This document shows positions 23,346 to 34,200 of a stretch of 64,000 nucleotides of DNA, one piece after another. The notes under the pieces were generated by a model. The model had not been told where the DNA came from. It made no database searches and saw only the letters and a list, made by a program, of their open reading frames with translations. Both the position numbers and the translations under genes were made by a program. Every line of letters begins with the position of its first letter. The stretch's first letter is position 1. The stretch is from NCBI GenBank assembly GCA_030062745.1, contig CP099840.1, forward strand, positions 16,109,718 to 16,173,717. Direction: 5' to 3'. The DNA is from Capitulum mitella. Its lineage: Eukaryota > Arthropoda > Thecostraca > Pollicipedomorpha > Pollicipedidae.

Positions 23346-23871
23346 GCTGGGCAATTCTGTGTAAGATGGACAAACCCCGAACGCCCTCAAGTCACCGATT
23401 TTGATGAAAATGGTGCCAGAGGGTTATCTGGGGCGCACAAGCCGAATCTGACAATTTGAGCTCGATCAGGTCAAAGGGTCAAAAGTTACAGCCTGCGTCA
23501 ATTGGAACTTGGCTGTTAACAAGGTTTGTTAAAAGTGCGTTTTTCTCCACCATCAAAATCGTAAACTTATAAACCCATATATTTTCTGTCTCTTTATGGA
23601 ACGGTCAATCCGATTCAGGTACTTGTATAACCTTAGGTCACGATTCCAGAAAATGACCCCGTGACCTTAAGCCAGAGGTCACAAGACGACCTTCGACGAG
23701 GGCGAAAGGTAATTATTTTTATCTCGTCAATATAAAGCCTCCGGTATCTTTTCCACATCCCATTCATAAAAACCTTGGGTACGAGTCACCTTCAATCTCA
23801 AATCTTGCTTGATAATAGGCCATGTTTGGGCTAGAATCGGCTCATTTCATGACTATTGAGCGTATACTGTT
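23346..23871. repeat. Left arm of a 0.5-kb inverted repeat pair
   Basis: This arm is the reverse complement of 27708-28240, with shared blocks such as TTTTCTCCACCATCAAAA, GTCACGATTCCA and ATCGGCTCATTTCATGACT. It contains AGGTCA half-sites (23630-23700). The two arms enclose 3.8 kb including a family A element and broken coding frames. Confidence 0.75.
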
Positions 23872-24329
23872 GAATGGAATAAATGGCGTAGTATTTGATG
23901 ACAAACGGAACATATACCGAGGTTTCAACATTCACTATAGCATTGGAAAGGGGCTAAAAGCTACCATCCATAAGTACCATAACTAAGACGTCTTGCCAGA
24001 GCGCAGTGAAAACAACGCCTTCTTTATAGTTCGCAATATACTCCTCGATAAGTTCACTGTGTAAGCTCATAGTTTACATAACAAAAGAGCTAACAGCGTC
24101 GTAAAATAAGGCCAATCGGTCATGGGATAACTCTATATCTCAAGAATATCTATGATTAACCCTGCGGTAAAGCACGTGAAGAACTGGTTTACAACTGGAT
24201 CACAAACTTCGCCCCCACTTTTGAAGACAACCAAGTGCCAACGCATCTGTCAAGTAGTTAGTGTGCGATAGGAAAGAGCGTGAATGAAGGTCGACAAGAC
24301 GCAGAGAAACAAAAGTAGATGCGTTTCAG

Positions 24330-24440
24330 GTTTCACCTCACACGTCGGCGGCCGGCCGGCAGACGACGACGGGCGACCGGCGAGTAACGCCGGGAGGCCG
24401 GCGGCGTTGTTACTGTGACTGTGCTGTGCGTGATAGTGCT
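24330..24440. other. Short GC-rich island
   Basis: The stretch repeats CGGCGGCCGGCCGG- and GACGACGGGCGACCGGCG-like words. It has no coding signal that I recognise and may be a promoter remnant. Confidence 0.3.
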
Positions 24441-24585
24441 GCCTGCGGTCCAGATATGGTCTCTCAACGCGACTATGGGGTCAGGCGTGACAAAAGTTGC
24501 GCAGACCCCCTGAGGCGACATAAAGCAAAAGTGTCCAAGTCGATGTGTAAGGTCGGGGACACCCTGATTGATAAATACCAGGAAC

Positions 24586-25805
24586 TTAACCCTTATTCCC
24601 GGAGGGCTAGACAGTATGGTTGATTCCCGACAGGGGGGGGGCGGATTCGGCCCCCCCCTGAGATCTCGAGAACTACTCGTCCGATTTCATCGCAACAAAC
24701 GGCAATGGATTTGCCATGACGTGAACTACATTTTTATAAAAAGAAATATTCAAAATTTTGAAGATGTGTGGATACAGGGGGGCAAAAATACCAAATGTGG
24801 GGGTATTTTTGGACTTCTTATAACTCCGTTGTTTATGGACCGATTTCAATGAAACCAGCACGAATCGAGAGGTTATGGATAGGGCTTTTACCATTGGTAC
24901 ACAAATCTGAAATTTTGAGAAAATTCATGGGCGTTCACAGGATTTTAAAAAAAAGGAGGATTGGTTTTCTAACAACTGAATGAACAAAAGAAGCAAAAAC
25001 ACTTTTTTGGCTTCTGCTAGTCATGTTATGCTAAAGAAGTAAAAATCGTATTACAATGTTTGTATAATGTTAGCATTGGCGGTGCCAGGGACATGAAAAA
25101 GGGGAAACTGTCATGATCTCATGTTCTTCAGATCAACTTGTGACATTTCACCTTAAATGACCTCCAGTGACCTTGGGGTCACTTGGAATGATCTCGTGTG
25201 CATCTAATATTGTCTGTAAACGTTTTCAATTATTTGAATTCACTCTATTTCAAAAATTTTATTTTATGGCTTTTACGATATAGGGTACGCGCACTGACAT
25301 TTTAAGTCATAGCTCCGTGACCCGATCTGGTATCAACCTGAAATTTGATACACAAGTAGAGGGCACCTTTCTACGTCATATGTATTCCGGGTTCGGCATT
25401 TGAAAAAACAGCGCCGAAATTATTGCAAAAAAAAAAATTTTGCCTTTTGACCTTGACCTGACCTTGTAAAATGACCTCAGTTGAACAAAATTACATCTAC
25501 ACATTGCCCAACTATTTAGCTATTCATCCATATAAAGTTTTAAGTTCTATCCTAAAAACTCTGTTTTGGCAGACATTTTCCTTTTACCCTCAACATGGCC
25601 AAAAATGGCATTAGGTGCCTCCCAAAAACGTTGCCTGGCTCCGCCCCTGAGCAAAATAGAATACGGAAATTTTGTCACGGCACGTAGAAGGAATAGCTAG
25701 GAAAAGTCACCAAGTTTCGTGAAGCTGCGTTAAAAAGCCTGGAAATGGCAAACAAAAAACCCGAGGGGGGCGGATTCAGCCCTCCCCTTCCGGGAATAGG
25801 GTTAA
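24586..25805 (+). mobile_element. TTAA-flanked AGGTCA-rich element, family A, copy 2 (complete)
   Basis: This is the best complete copy (1220 bp), with TTAA at 24586-24589 and 25802-25805. The inverted ends are TTAACCCTTATTCCCGGAGG on the left and, read inward, TTAACCCTATTCCCGGAAGG on the right. Just inside each end lies a G-run/C-run palindrome enclosing CGGATTCGGC-like sequence (24637-24660, 25765-25789). There is no transposase, so it must use one supplied in trans. TTAA plus CCC ends points to the piggyBac superfamily. Many AGGTCA/TGACCT half-sites occur at 25145-25180 and 25440-25485. Confidence 0.8.
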
Positions 25806-25824
25806 ATGCTTTAGAGGGCGTTTA

Positions 25825-26052
25825 ATGTGCAAGAACTATTTCAAAGCCATGCTTGATGAATGTCACATAGAAGCGTTAAATGACCTTATCAACGCAGAAG
25901 GCAGTGATGTTGGCAGCGAGTCGCAAACCTCAAGCATGCCAGAATCAGAGGATGCATCAGCTTTTGAATCTGATCTTTTGATTGAATCGACTAGCGCCGG
26001 AAGCAAGGTTCTTGACGTTCTTCGCATCACGCCAGTGAAAAAGCGTAAATAA
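25825..26052 (+). CDS. Unrecognised C-terminal-like open frame
   Basis: A 75-residue frame begins 20 bases after the family A element and ends in a nuclear-signal-like VKKRK and a TAA, immediately followed by AATAAA (about 26053). The middle is Ser/Glu/Asp-rich (GSDVGSESQTSSMPESED). It looks like the last exon of a nuclear protein or of the coding remnant lying downstream. No domain is recognised. The sequence tgtgcaag at 25825 could be a splice acceptor, in which case the ATG is not the start. Confidence 0.35.
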   Translation: MCKNYFKAMLDECHIEALNDLINAEGSDVGSESQTSSMPESEDASAFESDLLIESTSAGSKVLDVLRITPVKKRK

Positions 26053-27220
26053 TAAATTACTGTCCGATACGGAAAGGATCGGCTAGTTGTTGCATGTCCT
26101 TGTCATGTTGCATGTGTTTGTAGTCAAATTTTCTTCTGTGCCAAATGCATGCTTAAGTGTCTCTTTTCATAGGTTAACGGCGTTTTGAAGAACACCCGAG
26201 AACATTAAATCGTATTATGCTACGTGATCTTAGCTTGGTTCCGCGTTGTCCCCGCGGGGACAGGAATTTGTACTGGATTTGGATCAGGGACGATTTGAAG
26301 CTTGCATTGCTCTGATCATCGAAACTAACGCTTGTGTGTACAGAACAAAATTTTCCTTCAGCAAGCAGACAGGTTCATATAGCCTGGAAGGTCGCCGGGT
26401 GGCCTTAAAGGATCAAATTTGGTACCGCTGGGTTTCTTAGGCGTAAACTGTACTAGCTGCTGTTGTTCTTTGGCCATAGTGCATTTAGCGACCAAGCCAG
26501 CTGGGAGCGCCCCCCCCCTTCCTCCCTCATTCCGCACGAGCGAAAGTGTTTCCGACCGAGCACAGCGGGGAGCGTGCGTCTAGGAGGCATGAGGACAAGA
26601 AAGCAGACGCGCTATTTCAGGTACGCCACCTGAGATCCACGCAACGGGTGTTTGGATTGATAGGAAACCAAGAAAAGTTGTGTTGGTTTTTATGTCACCT
26701 TCGTGGTTTCAGAGGGACTGACAGATGCACAAAAAAGGCAGCGGGGTGCCCAAAAGTTGGAACAGATCCGGATGGCTGCGAAACGAAACTTAGAGTCTTC
26801 CTACAACACAACCTTTTCTAGTCCAGAGGTGACACCGAAAAGAATGAAGTTCTCGCAAGGTAAGAACCTTGCACAGTGAGTGGGGCATTTTTTTGTCAAT
26901 TTGTGACGTAGCAGCAATAGCCATAGTTTTCTTGAACACTATGAAAAGAGGCTTCATAAAATTTGGTACAGATTTCACACCTTGTTGTCGAAGTTTTTGG
27001 TTTTCCATCTTAAAATCTTCACTGGCTACCCTCAAGTCTTTGATCACATGATAACTTTGTGGTTGATGTAAATTTGAGCAAATGTGTCTGTCATATCATG
27101 GCTATGCATGGGCATTGCTTATTAACGAAGGACGGTAACTGCAGCTTTATAAATGTCCTCGTTCAAGCGTTCCTATCTCAGCTTCTTCCCTTAATCATCT
27201 CAGAACACCCTGGCCTTCGC
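26053..27220. other. Protein-like but unrecognised frames
   Basis: Short plus-strand frames at 26246-26440 (including DQGRFEACIALIIETN) and 26546-26821 look more protein-like than chance but have no match I know. They may be upstream parts of the broken gene at 27228-27570, since they lie on the same strand and inside the same inverted repeat pair. Confidence 0.3.
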
Positions 27221-27227
27221 ACAATAC

Positions 27228-27570
27228 TTTTCACACGGATGCGCAGGGCAATACAAAAACAAATACAACGTCATCAACCTGTGACATCATCAGGACTATG
27301 CCACCGCAGGCGAGTGGGACTTTTTTGCCACGTCTCACGGTAAAAACGCCGCGCTGTCTTGTGTGTTTTGATGTTGTAAACAAAACGGAACGTACCCAGT
27401 GTCCGTCGGTGGCACAAAGACTCTCAAATACTAGTCTGCGTAAAGCAGTTAAATTTTTCCCTATGTGTACGCGCCGGTACACCGTCCTAAGAAAGAAATA
27501 TACTGTGAACAACCAAAGGCTTTGTGTTCTTGCATTTTGGCAAGGCGTATCAGTTGTGGAAAGGAATTAA
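27228..27570 (+). pseudogene. Broken copy of a widespread uncharacterised invertebrate protein (QYKN...FFATSHGK family)
   Basis: The plus strand reads GCAGQYKNKYNVINL, a TGA stop in place of a conserved Cys, then HHQDY and GEWDFFATSHGK. After a frameshift near 27350 it continues DVVNKTER...VAQRLSNTSLRK. I know this block from many uncharacterised, often transposon-linked, invertebrate proteins: a DGxxxQYKNR..N.xNLC segment, then W.FFATSHGKG.CDGxGGTVKR. Their function is unknown. Here the stop and the frameshift show it is dead. It lies between the arms at 23346-23871 and 27708-28240, so it may be cargo of that structure. Confidence 0.6.
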
Positions 27571-27707
27571 ACGTTACAGCCACTTTTCCATCACCACAGA
27601 GGGTGTTCAACGCACAGTTTAGGTTCTGTATTTCTTGCAAACTATGCAAGTTATTCCATACAAGGCGTCCGTCCCGTTATTACTGTCCGTTTTTATCTCG
27701 TTATCGG

Positions 27708-28240
27708 TATACGCTCAACAGTCATGAAATGAGCCGATTTTAGCCCAAACATGGCCTACTATCATGCAAGATTTGAGGTTGAAGATGATTCGTACCCAAA
27801 GTTTTTATGAATGGGGTGTGGAGAATACACCTGAGGTTTTATATAGACGAAACAAAAATAATTACTTTCGCCCCCGTCGAAGGTCATCTTGTGACCTCTG
27901 ACCTAAGGTCACGGGGTCATTTTATGGATTCGTGGCCTAAAGTTATACAAGTACCTGAATCGGACTGCCCGTTCCATAGGGAGTCAGAAAATATATGGAT
28001 TTATTAGTTTACGACTTTTGATGGTGGAGAAAAACGCACTTTTAACAACCCCTGTAAAGAGCGAAGTTCAAATTGCCGCAGGCTATCACCTTTCGACCCC
28101 ATGATGTGATCGAACTGAATATTGTCAGATTCGGATTCTGTGCCTCAGATAATGTAGTACAGCAATTTTGAACAAAATCCGCGATTTGAAGGTGTTCAAA
28201 TTGGCCTTGGGTGTGTCGATTTTATAGAGAATTGCCCAGC
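27708..28240. repeat. Right arm of the 0.5-kb inverted repeat pair
   Basis: This arm is the reverse complement of 23346-23871. It includes the AGGTCA-rich stretch at 27875-27920 (TGACCTCTGACCTAAGGTCA), which is kept in the left arm in altered form. Confidence 0.75.
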
Positions 28241-29270
28241 TGCTTCAGGGGTCTTCCTCTGTTACAAGAGGTATATCTGGCAGTCTTAGTCTCATGCTAA
28301 GACTGCCAGAGATACGGGTCTATATCTGGTCGTAACAGGGGCCTTTGTTGGCGCTTCATGTGCTTCACTGGCAGCCTCAGGGGGACATTGCCAGTGCCAG
28401 GAGACCGCCTAACACATTCGGGACCCTCTGGCCGTCCATAATCCCCATACCGTCTTAGAGGCCCTCTTATCGTCTTCGCCTCGCAGGGGCCCTCCGACAT
28501 TTGGCGGTCTCAGGGGTCATCTACGTGTATACGGGCCCACTTGCCGTCTCATGAACAACCTGAACTTCCCGTCGCCCCCTTTCAGTACCAAGAACCCCTC
28601 AGGTTTCCAAAAGGTCCAATGTAGCCAGTTTGGGCCCCTCTCGAGGTTGAGGTCACCGATGAATCCCCGTTCAATGGAACCCTCTGGCTGACTAAGGTCC
28701 CCTTATACCATGCTAGCACCCTCTTAAGTTCTTTCCGTCTCAAGGGCCTCTCTGCTACTTTTAGCGGTCTCATGAACCCTTTGCCGTGTTTGGCCCCTCT
28801 TGCAGTCCCAGGGGCCTTTTGAGAGCTTCAGGGGCCCTTTTATTCAACTTCGGGGCCATCTTGCCGTTTCACGGTCTTATTAACCCCTCCCCCGAGGCCC
28901 TCGGCCTACATCAAGAACCTTCAGCTTTTCACGCATGTCCGCGAAACTCAGTCAGGCCCCCTAGGGATTCAGTCCTTTTCTTGACCGTTTCAGGGGCCCT
29001 ATCACCCGTCTGGCGAGCTCAGGGGCACTCTACCGAGTTGGGACCCTGTCGCAGTCTCGTGGGCCTTTGGGAGTTTCAGGTGCTTTTTATGCGTCTCAGA
29101 TGTCATCTGACCCTCCGGGAAGCCCTCCTGGCTGCATCAAGAGCCCGTCAAACTCTTGTAGAGACCCTGTTGAGCTCATACGGGCCCCTTGAACTCCTTT
29201 AAAACATGGCAGGGGCCCTTCTCAGGCCCCAAGGGAGGGGGCTATCGCCCTCATTCCTCCCCTTAGATCT
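28241..29270. repeat. Degenerate satellite array, right copy
   Basis: The same core as at 22690-23340 (for example TTTGGCGGTCTCAGGGGTC at 28500) is repeated with heavy divergence. Similar GGGGCCC-rich words continue less regularly to about 29720. There is no coding signal. Frames here are open because the repeat lacks stops. Confidence 0.65.
28271..28315. repeat. Long hairpin within the satellite
   Basis: TCTGGCAGTCTTAG (28276-28289) pairs perfectly with CTAAGACTGCCAGA (28297-28310) across a 7-base loop. After one mismatch four further base pairs extend the stem. Confidence 0.85.
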
Positions 29271-30044
29271 GCGCCTGGCCCTCGTAATCAATGGGGTCCC
29301 ATGTGGTTAAAATTACTGTCGGCTTGTAAAGGGCCCCACTGGAGTGTAGGGCCCCGCCTACTTGTCAAGGTGTTCCTGCCCACCTGGCAGATGCCCCTTA
29401 CATGTCGGTAGGGGCATCTTTACGGGCAAGCAAGGGCCCCTGAATATACGTTAAGGGTCCCTGTTAGCCTATAGGGGGGGGGGGAGATGGGTGGGGCACT
29501 GCTTGATTGGTAGAGGGCCCCCTATCCGCCTATGAAGGGCGCCTGTCGGTCTCTGGAGGCCGGGGCAGGAGTCTTCTTCCAGACCGAAAGGAGATCCCTC
29601 CAGAGGCTGGCAGGAGCCCTTTGTGGGCCGACAAGGGGCCTTTCCCAGACAAACGGTGAACTCCCCTGCAAGCCAGCAGAGGCACCTAACGGCCATTCAG
29701 GCCTTTCTTCATAACACACAAGGCCTTCCTGTATATTCGGAGTACGTATTTTTTTTTATTCGTAAACCTTCTTCAACCTTTAGCATATTTTGCTTTGTCT
29801 GTTTCGGACAGTGTAAGGCGCCCCGCGGGCGATTCAAACTCTCCAAAGAACTGGGGCTCTCGGCCCCAGGGGGACCTGTTTGGCCACCAGGGGGCTCCGC
29901 TTGGCCTCCAGTGGAGGGGGGGGGGGACAGGCCATGGTCTCTTGGCTACGCCACTGCGTATTTGGAAGTTTTTTTTCGTTCCCGATCTCTCTCTGACAAA
30001 CACAAGACTTGGACCGTTGGAGAACTTTACCGCTGATATTTCAC

Positions 30045-30535
30045 GATGGTGGGGGGCGGTTGACCGCCCGCTGGGGTGTTTCTAAGATTGCAAAAAAACG
30101 AACAAACGCAGCACCACGAAACTTCGTGTACCTTTTTCTTGATCATTTTTACGCCTTGTGTTAAAGGTTTGACCTCAAGTCAAGTCAGGTGTCTGACCTA
30201 GATCAGGCCAAACGGATCTATGCTCAAAAAAGTTTAGCGCCCTGTAACTTTTTCAGAAAACAAAATATCGCAATACTTTCAGGAACTAGTCATCTTGATA
30301 GATGCAACAAATCCGCCATCTCAGATTTTTCGGAATTTTCTATGTCACTGGCCTAGGGTCAAGCCCATTTTTAAGAAATGTCGTTTTTTTCGGAAACTGG
30401 CGGAATTTTTCTTAACATTTTTAGTGTGAAGCAGTGAAGTTTTTTTTTAGTGAAGCAGACATCTAGTTACCGTCAATGGGCAAAGTATCAATGACTTTCG
30501 GCCATTGACCTGAGGTCAGGTTTTGCTTTTGGTAT
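30045..30535 (-). mobile_element. TTAA-type AGGTCA-rich element, family B, fragment
   Basis: This is the reverse complement of 53545-54010 in the full copy. It includes the GGCGGTTGACCGCC-like palindrome next to the end (about 30055-30070), the TGACCT cluster (30170-30210) and the GGCCATTGACCTGAGGTCA block near 30500. The outer TTAA end is not preserved at the left. Confidence 0.65.
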
Positions 30536-30602
30536 AATAAAAGTATATATAATATTGGTATATATATATATGCTTTTGGTATATATAATATTTGGTATCA
30601 AG
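30536..30602. repeat. TA-rich short repeats
   Basis: TTTTGGTATATA is repeated three times (about 30528, 30575 and 30590) with TA tracts between. Confidence 0.7.
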
Positions 30603-31740
30603 CTTCACTGCGAAAACATATAGGGCATCAGAGGTCTCAAAAATTCACTGGCTTCGCCGTTTTGGTCCATCACCAGCAACATTTCAATGCTCGCGCCATG
30701 CGATGTCGTTTGAGTCGTTACGGTTTAGAATTCGTGTAAGTCACTGCTTTCGCGCTGAACCATTCACTGTAAGGTTAGCGACCTACGTAATGCGATCTAT
30801 TCTTGTATATAGCGTAGCACATAACGACAGCAGGTCTTTGGGACCAATTATCGTTCCCGAACTCTGACGGTGCTTAGCAGCCGACTTTGACTCATTTTGT
30901 GATATATTCTCCCAAAAACTTAGTCTCAGAATGGCACGATTCATCAGTCTGCGGAGAAACTGAACGTGTTTCATGTATGCACCAGCTATGTCTAGCCCTC
31001 CAGGGTTACGCCCAGGAAGAAGGTTCCCGTGTAGACAAACACCAGGACTTTTCAGGGGGGAGGGGGTGGCCCAAATGCCAGGGGAGCCACCTTGACGAAA
31101 TCCTGGAACCGACCTGGTTTTTTAAACCGGAAATTTGGGACCTTTATTTTCATTTTTTTCGGGGTGGGGGGGGGGGGTTAAGATGCAGAATTTGACATCG
31201 AAGGCGTTTGACGTCCCTTGGGTGCGCCAGTGGGTGTATTCCTGTGTTGTGTTTTTTTCAGCCACGAGTAGTGGATGACCACACATATATGTAAGCCTGC
31301 TTTCTTCGTATATACATATAGGTACGGGCCCTTTTCGTGTTGTGAGTGTCCAAGTTTTGCTTTTGGGCCATTAACTGTATTTTCGCTTGTGGGTGCACAA
31401 ACAAGGTTTGTGGGTGTACAAATCTGCATTGTGGGTGAATCTGCATCCACAGACCACTTATGGTTCTTCCACTGGGGCCAGGAATACAACTTTGGCAACG
31501 CAAATAATCGACTGATATAACTCTCCAACCAGACCTTAAGCCTTCCTGTCGTAATTTGAGAGCGTACGTTTTTATTATACGTTTCATTATACGTTTTTAT
31601 TCCTGTTCCGTACCTACCAACGAGTTACCTTCACTTCCTTTTGCACGAGAAGCGTTATTGCGTTGCATGCTTCCGCCGGAACGGACTGAAAATTAAGGGT
31701 CAGTTGACATTCACACTTCTTCAGTGTATCCTGCGCCGGA
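30603..31740. other. Unassigned DNA with G-run edges
   Basis: No gene is recognised. 31005-31185 contains two long G runs and CCAGGA words, resembling edges of short interspersed elements like those at 22.3 kb. Confidence 0.35.
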
Positions 31741-31756
31741 ATCTGGTGCAACTGTC

Positions 31757-31920
31757 AGTGGGTGGGGCCTTACGTAAGGATCATATGCCACCTGGCCAGT
31801 CGGCAGCGAGTGACGTCAGATACGCCGATCAACGCAAAACGTCCGTCGCCAGCCGGCTTACTCGCGTGAGACCGTGAATCGTCGCAGTGATTTTCGACAT
31901 TTCTAGAGGTCGTGTTTCTC
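31757..31920 (+). repeat. CRE-containing promoter-like repeat, copy 1
   Basis: The copy contains GTGGGTGGGGCC, then GAGTGACGTCAGATACGCC (31809-31826), then AACGCAAAACGTC. The same order recurs at 32260-32430 and, more diverged, at 34081-34200. A GC-box-like word, a perfect CRE and a CAAT-like word suggest the control region of a dispersed repeat such as an LTR. Confidence 0.5.
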
Positions 31921-32234
31921 GGCCATGATAGAATGCTCACTGCGTAGCGAGCGGACAGCGGCGCTTACTGCTCGCAAGAATTATATCACAATGGACGCAT
32001 GTCTGCGTTATGTACGGAAGCCTGTTCTGACTCGTATCCAAACCTGCTTTGCAGTTTGCAAAAACATACAAATCCTTGCAATCAAGATTAAAGAATGCGG
32101 CAAAACCATTGTTTAGTAAGACTGATATCACGGGTGTAATTTTCCAAAACCCTTTGTGGATCCGCTCGGGCGCCGGGGCTGCCGCAAGGGGGCAGTGCTA
32201 CATTCGGCCTTATTCAGTGTACCCCGCACTTTGG

Positions 32235-32430
32235 GACCTGGTGCTGCCGCCCGTGGGCGGGGCCTTTGCGCGAGCGTCAAATGCCGCCAGCCAAGTAAGC
32301 AGCGGGTGACGTCAGATACGCCGGCCAATCAGCGTAAAGTAAAACGTCTCAGCCTATCGTAGGCCGGCAATCGCGCGAGACCGTCAACTGTCTCTGTGGT
32401 TTTCAACGTTTTCAGAAGAGGTGTTTTTAT
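32235..32430 (+). repeat. CRE/CCAAT promoter-like repeat, copy 2
   Basis: This copy has GTGGGCGGGGCC, then TGACGTCAGATACGCC (32307-32322), then CCAATCAGCG and CGCGAGACCGTCAAC, close to CGCGTGAGACCGTGAA of copy 1. TTTTTATACAAG follows at about 32424 and could serve as a TATA box at a distance. Confidence 0.5.
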
Positions 32431-32444
32431 ACAAGGCGTCCGCG

Positions 32445-33040
32445 GCCGGTTCAGGCAGAGACAGGAGGACTGGGGACGGTGGCAGGGGACAAAGACCATT
32501 GATGATGAGAACGGGGACATGGGACTAGAAGGGACGAGAAGCAGATAAATGACACAGAGCATCGCAAAAGGACACAAACAGAATACGGGACAGGGAACCA
32601 TAACGGAGAATTTTAACACCGGACTGGATACTGAGGCAACGGACAGGAGAAGGAAACAGGGCCAGGGGCTGGGACAAGGAACGTGGACAGCGGACCTTAG
32701 ACAGAGACTGAAACATGGTCCCTAAGCCGTGCAAGTAATACACCTTCCCCGCTGGAGGAGCCCAAGAAGATCTGCCCACGCGGTTGCACAGGAGCCCGGC
32801 AGAGGACCTCGAAAGTGGAGCTCCACCGAAGGAGCGGGGACAAAGAAAAGTGGAGAACGGGCTGAAAACAGGAACAGGGGACGGGGACAAAAGAACCGGG
32901 ACTGAGGACAAAAGAAACAGGGGACAAAGCACAAGAGAGACAGTAAGATGGGTTTGACGTGGAGCCGGGACATAGGACAACAAGCAGGGCGCGTAGCACA
33001 AGGCCCAGGGGAATGGCACAAGGACAAGCGCATGAGCCCG
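32445..33040. repeat. Degenerate GGGACA-type repeat tract
   Basis: Words such as GGGGACAAAG, GGGACAGG, GGGACGGGGACA recur every 10-30 bases across the stretch. The long minus-strand frame here is open because the repeat lacks stops on that strand. Confidence 0.65.
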
Positions 33041-33067
33041 GTACGAGGGACCAGCAGCAACAAAACT

Positions 33068-33169
33068 AGCCCGCGGCTGGAGGTGGCCAAGGAATTTCAT
33101 CTGCCTCTGCGCGACGGCAGAGAAGCCCAGCAGAGCCACCCAGCAAGCAAATGTCCATATCTTTGCCAT
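33068..33169 (-). CDS. Possible first exon with a signal peptide
   Basis: From the ATG at 33169 the minus strand encodes MAKIWTFACWVALLGFSAVA, a good secretory signal (short positive start, hydrophobic core, small residues before a likely cleavage site), followed by about 13 polar residues. The frame runs on into the GGGACA repeat tract, which I do not believe is coding. A TATAAAAA lies at 33195-33202, too near the ATG for a normal 5' UTR. It may be a real short exon or chance. Confidence 0.25.
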
Positions 33170-33199
33170 TTATAAACCGATTTTCTTTTTCTCCTTTTT

Positions 33200-34080
33200 A
33201 TAAGAACGAACTGGGCGATGGCTCAACTATACCCTGGGTAAGCGGTAGTTGCCGCGGGTATGCGGCAGAACAGTGCCGGTTTTTTTTTTAATTCAAGGAT
33301 TAGAATCCCGACTTAAGTTCCTCTGACCGTTTCAAGTCCCAATCTCCAACATATACTTCCAAGGCCGACATTTTTCCAGGCGGACATAAAATCTTGCGCT
33401 TTCCCCATTTGCCGTGGAGTCTTCGAGGAACCCGAGGCACTCTCAGGTGTCATTATTCGGCAGCCAGTGATTTTCAGCACTCAGCATATCTAACTGGTAT
33501 TTGGACCATGCTGCAACAATGCAGTAGTGTGTTTGATTTCCTGGCATCTCCAAGCAAACTATCCGACAGCATAATCTGCCTACCATCACTTATCAAACCG
33601 TTTATTATTGGTCGCGGTACAGAACATCCGCCACTCCAGCCCACTGCCTTTGGCAAGCCTGTCTCCGTCCTGTGTACCCAGGCCAGCTGACTGGTGACGG
33701 TCGCTGCCAGCTCCAATGATCGCTGCCACCGGCTGCTGAAGATCACCGCTTTCGCTCGGTCTTCCACCTGTAAACCGGCGCCTGCTTCCAACTACCGGGA
33801 TGAATCCTCTTCGGGTGTTGCTCTTTCTTATTCTACAAAAAAGAGTGCGACATTAACCCCCCCACTAGAAACCGTACGGGCTTGGGGCAAACCACCTGAG
33901 GTTTTTCGCACGATGCCCCAGAGTGACTGGTCCAAACGCTCCGAGAATTTCCATATCTGAGTTAGAACCTTTTCACGTGCTCCTTGAACACATAATTACC
34001 TTGGCAAACAGAAATTGTCAACGCTGTTACATTCGACCGTACTCGATATTATCCCGGTGTCTCGTTTGGAGCTGGCGATG
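33200..34080. other. Unassigned non-coding DNA
   Basis: Open frames on both strands at 33394-33960 overlap and match nothing known. I see no RNA gene. Confidence 0.35.
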
Positions 34081-34200
34081 GTGGGTGGGGCCTCGTGCGT
34101 GACAGTCTCATATGGCAGCCCAATCAGCAACAAAAAGAACGTCCGTCGACTAGCGCGTGGAAACGCACGTGGGTTAGACGCGCGGGACCGGGGTCCGTCC
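34081..34200 (+). repeat. Promoter-like repeat, copy 3 (diverged)
   Basis: GTGGGTGGGGCC at 34081 is followed by GCGTGACAGTCTCATATGGC in the place of the CRE and CCAATCAGCAAC after it, matching the order of copies 1 and 2. The CRE itself is lost. Confidence 0.4.

Noticed and set aside
25989..26052. VKKRK-ending frame as the missing UTP11 C-terminus
   Set aside because: It lies on the plus strand, opposite to UTP11, and lacks the family's conserved residues before the basic end.
28786..29202. Plus-strand 138-residue frame in the satellite
   Set aside because: Open because the repeat unit lacks stops. Residue composition follows the repeat.
32525..33067. Remainder of the 214-residue minus frame after the signal peptide
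   Set aside because: It lies in a GGGACA-type repeat tract that is open in this frame by composition. The repeated LCPLFLLSSVPVLL-like residues are the repeat itself.
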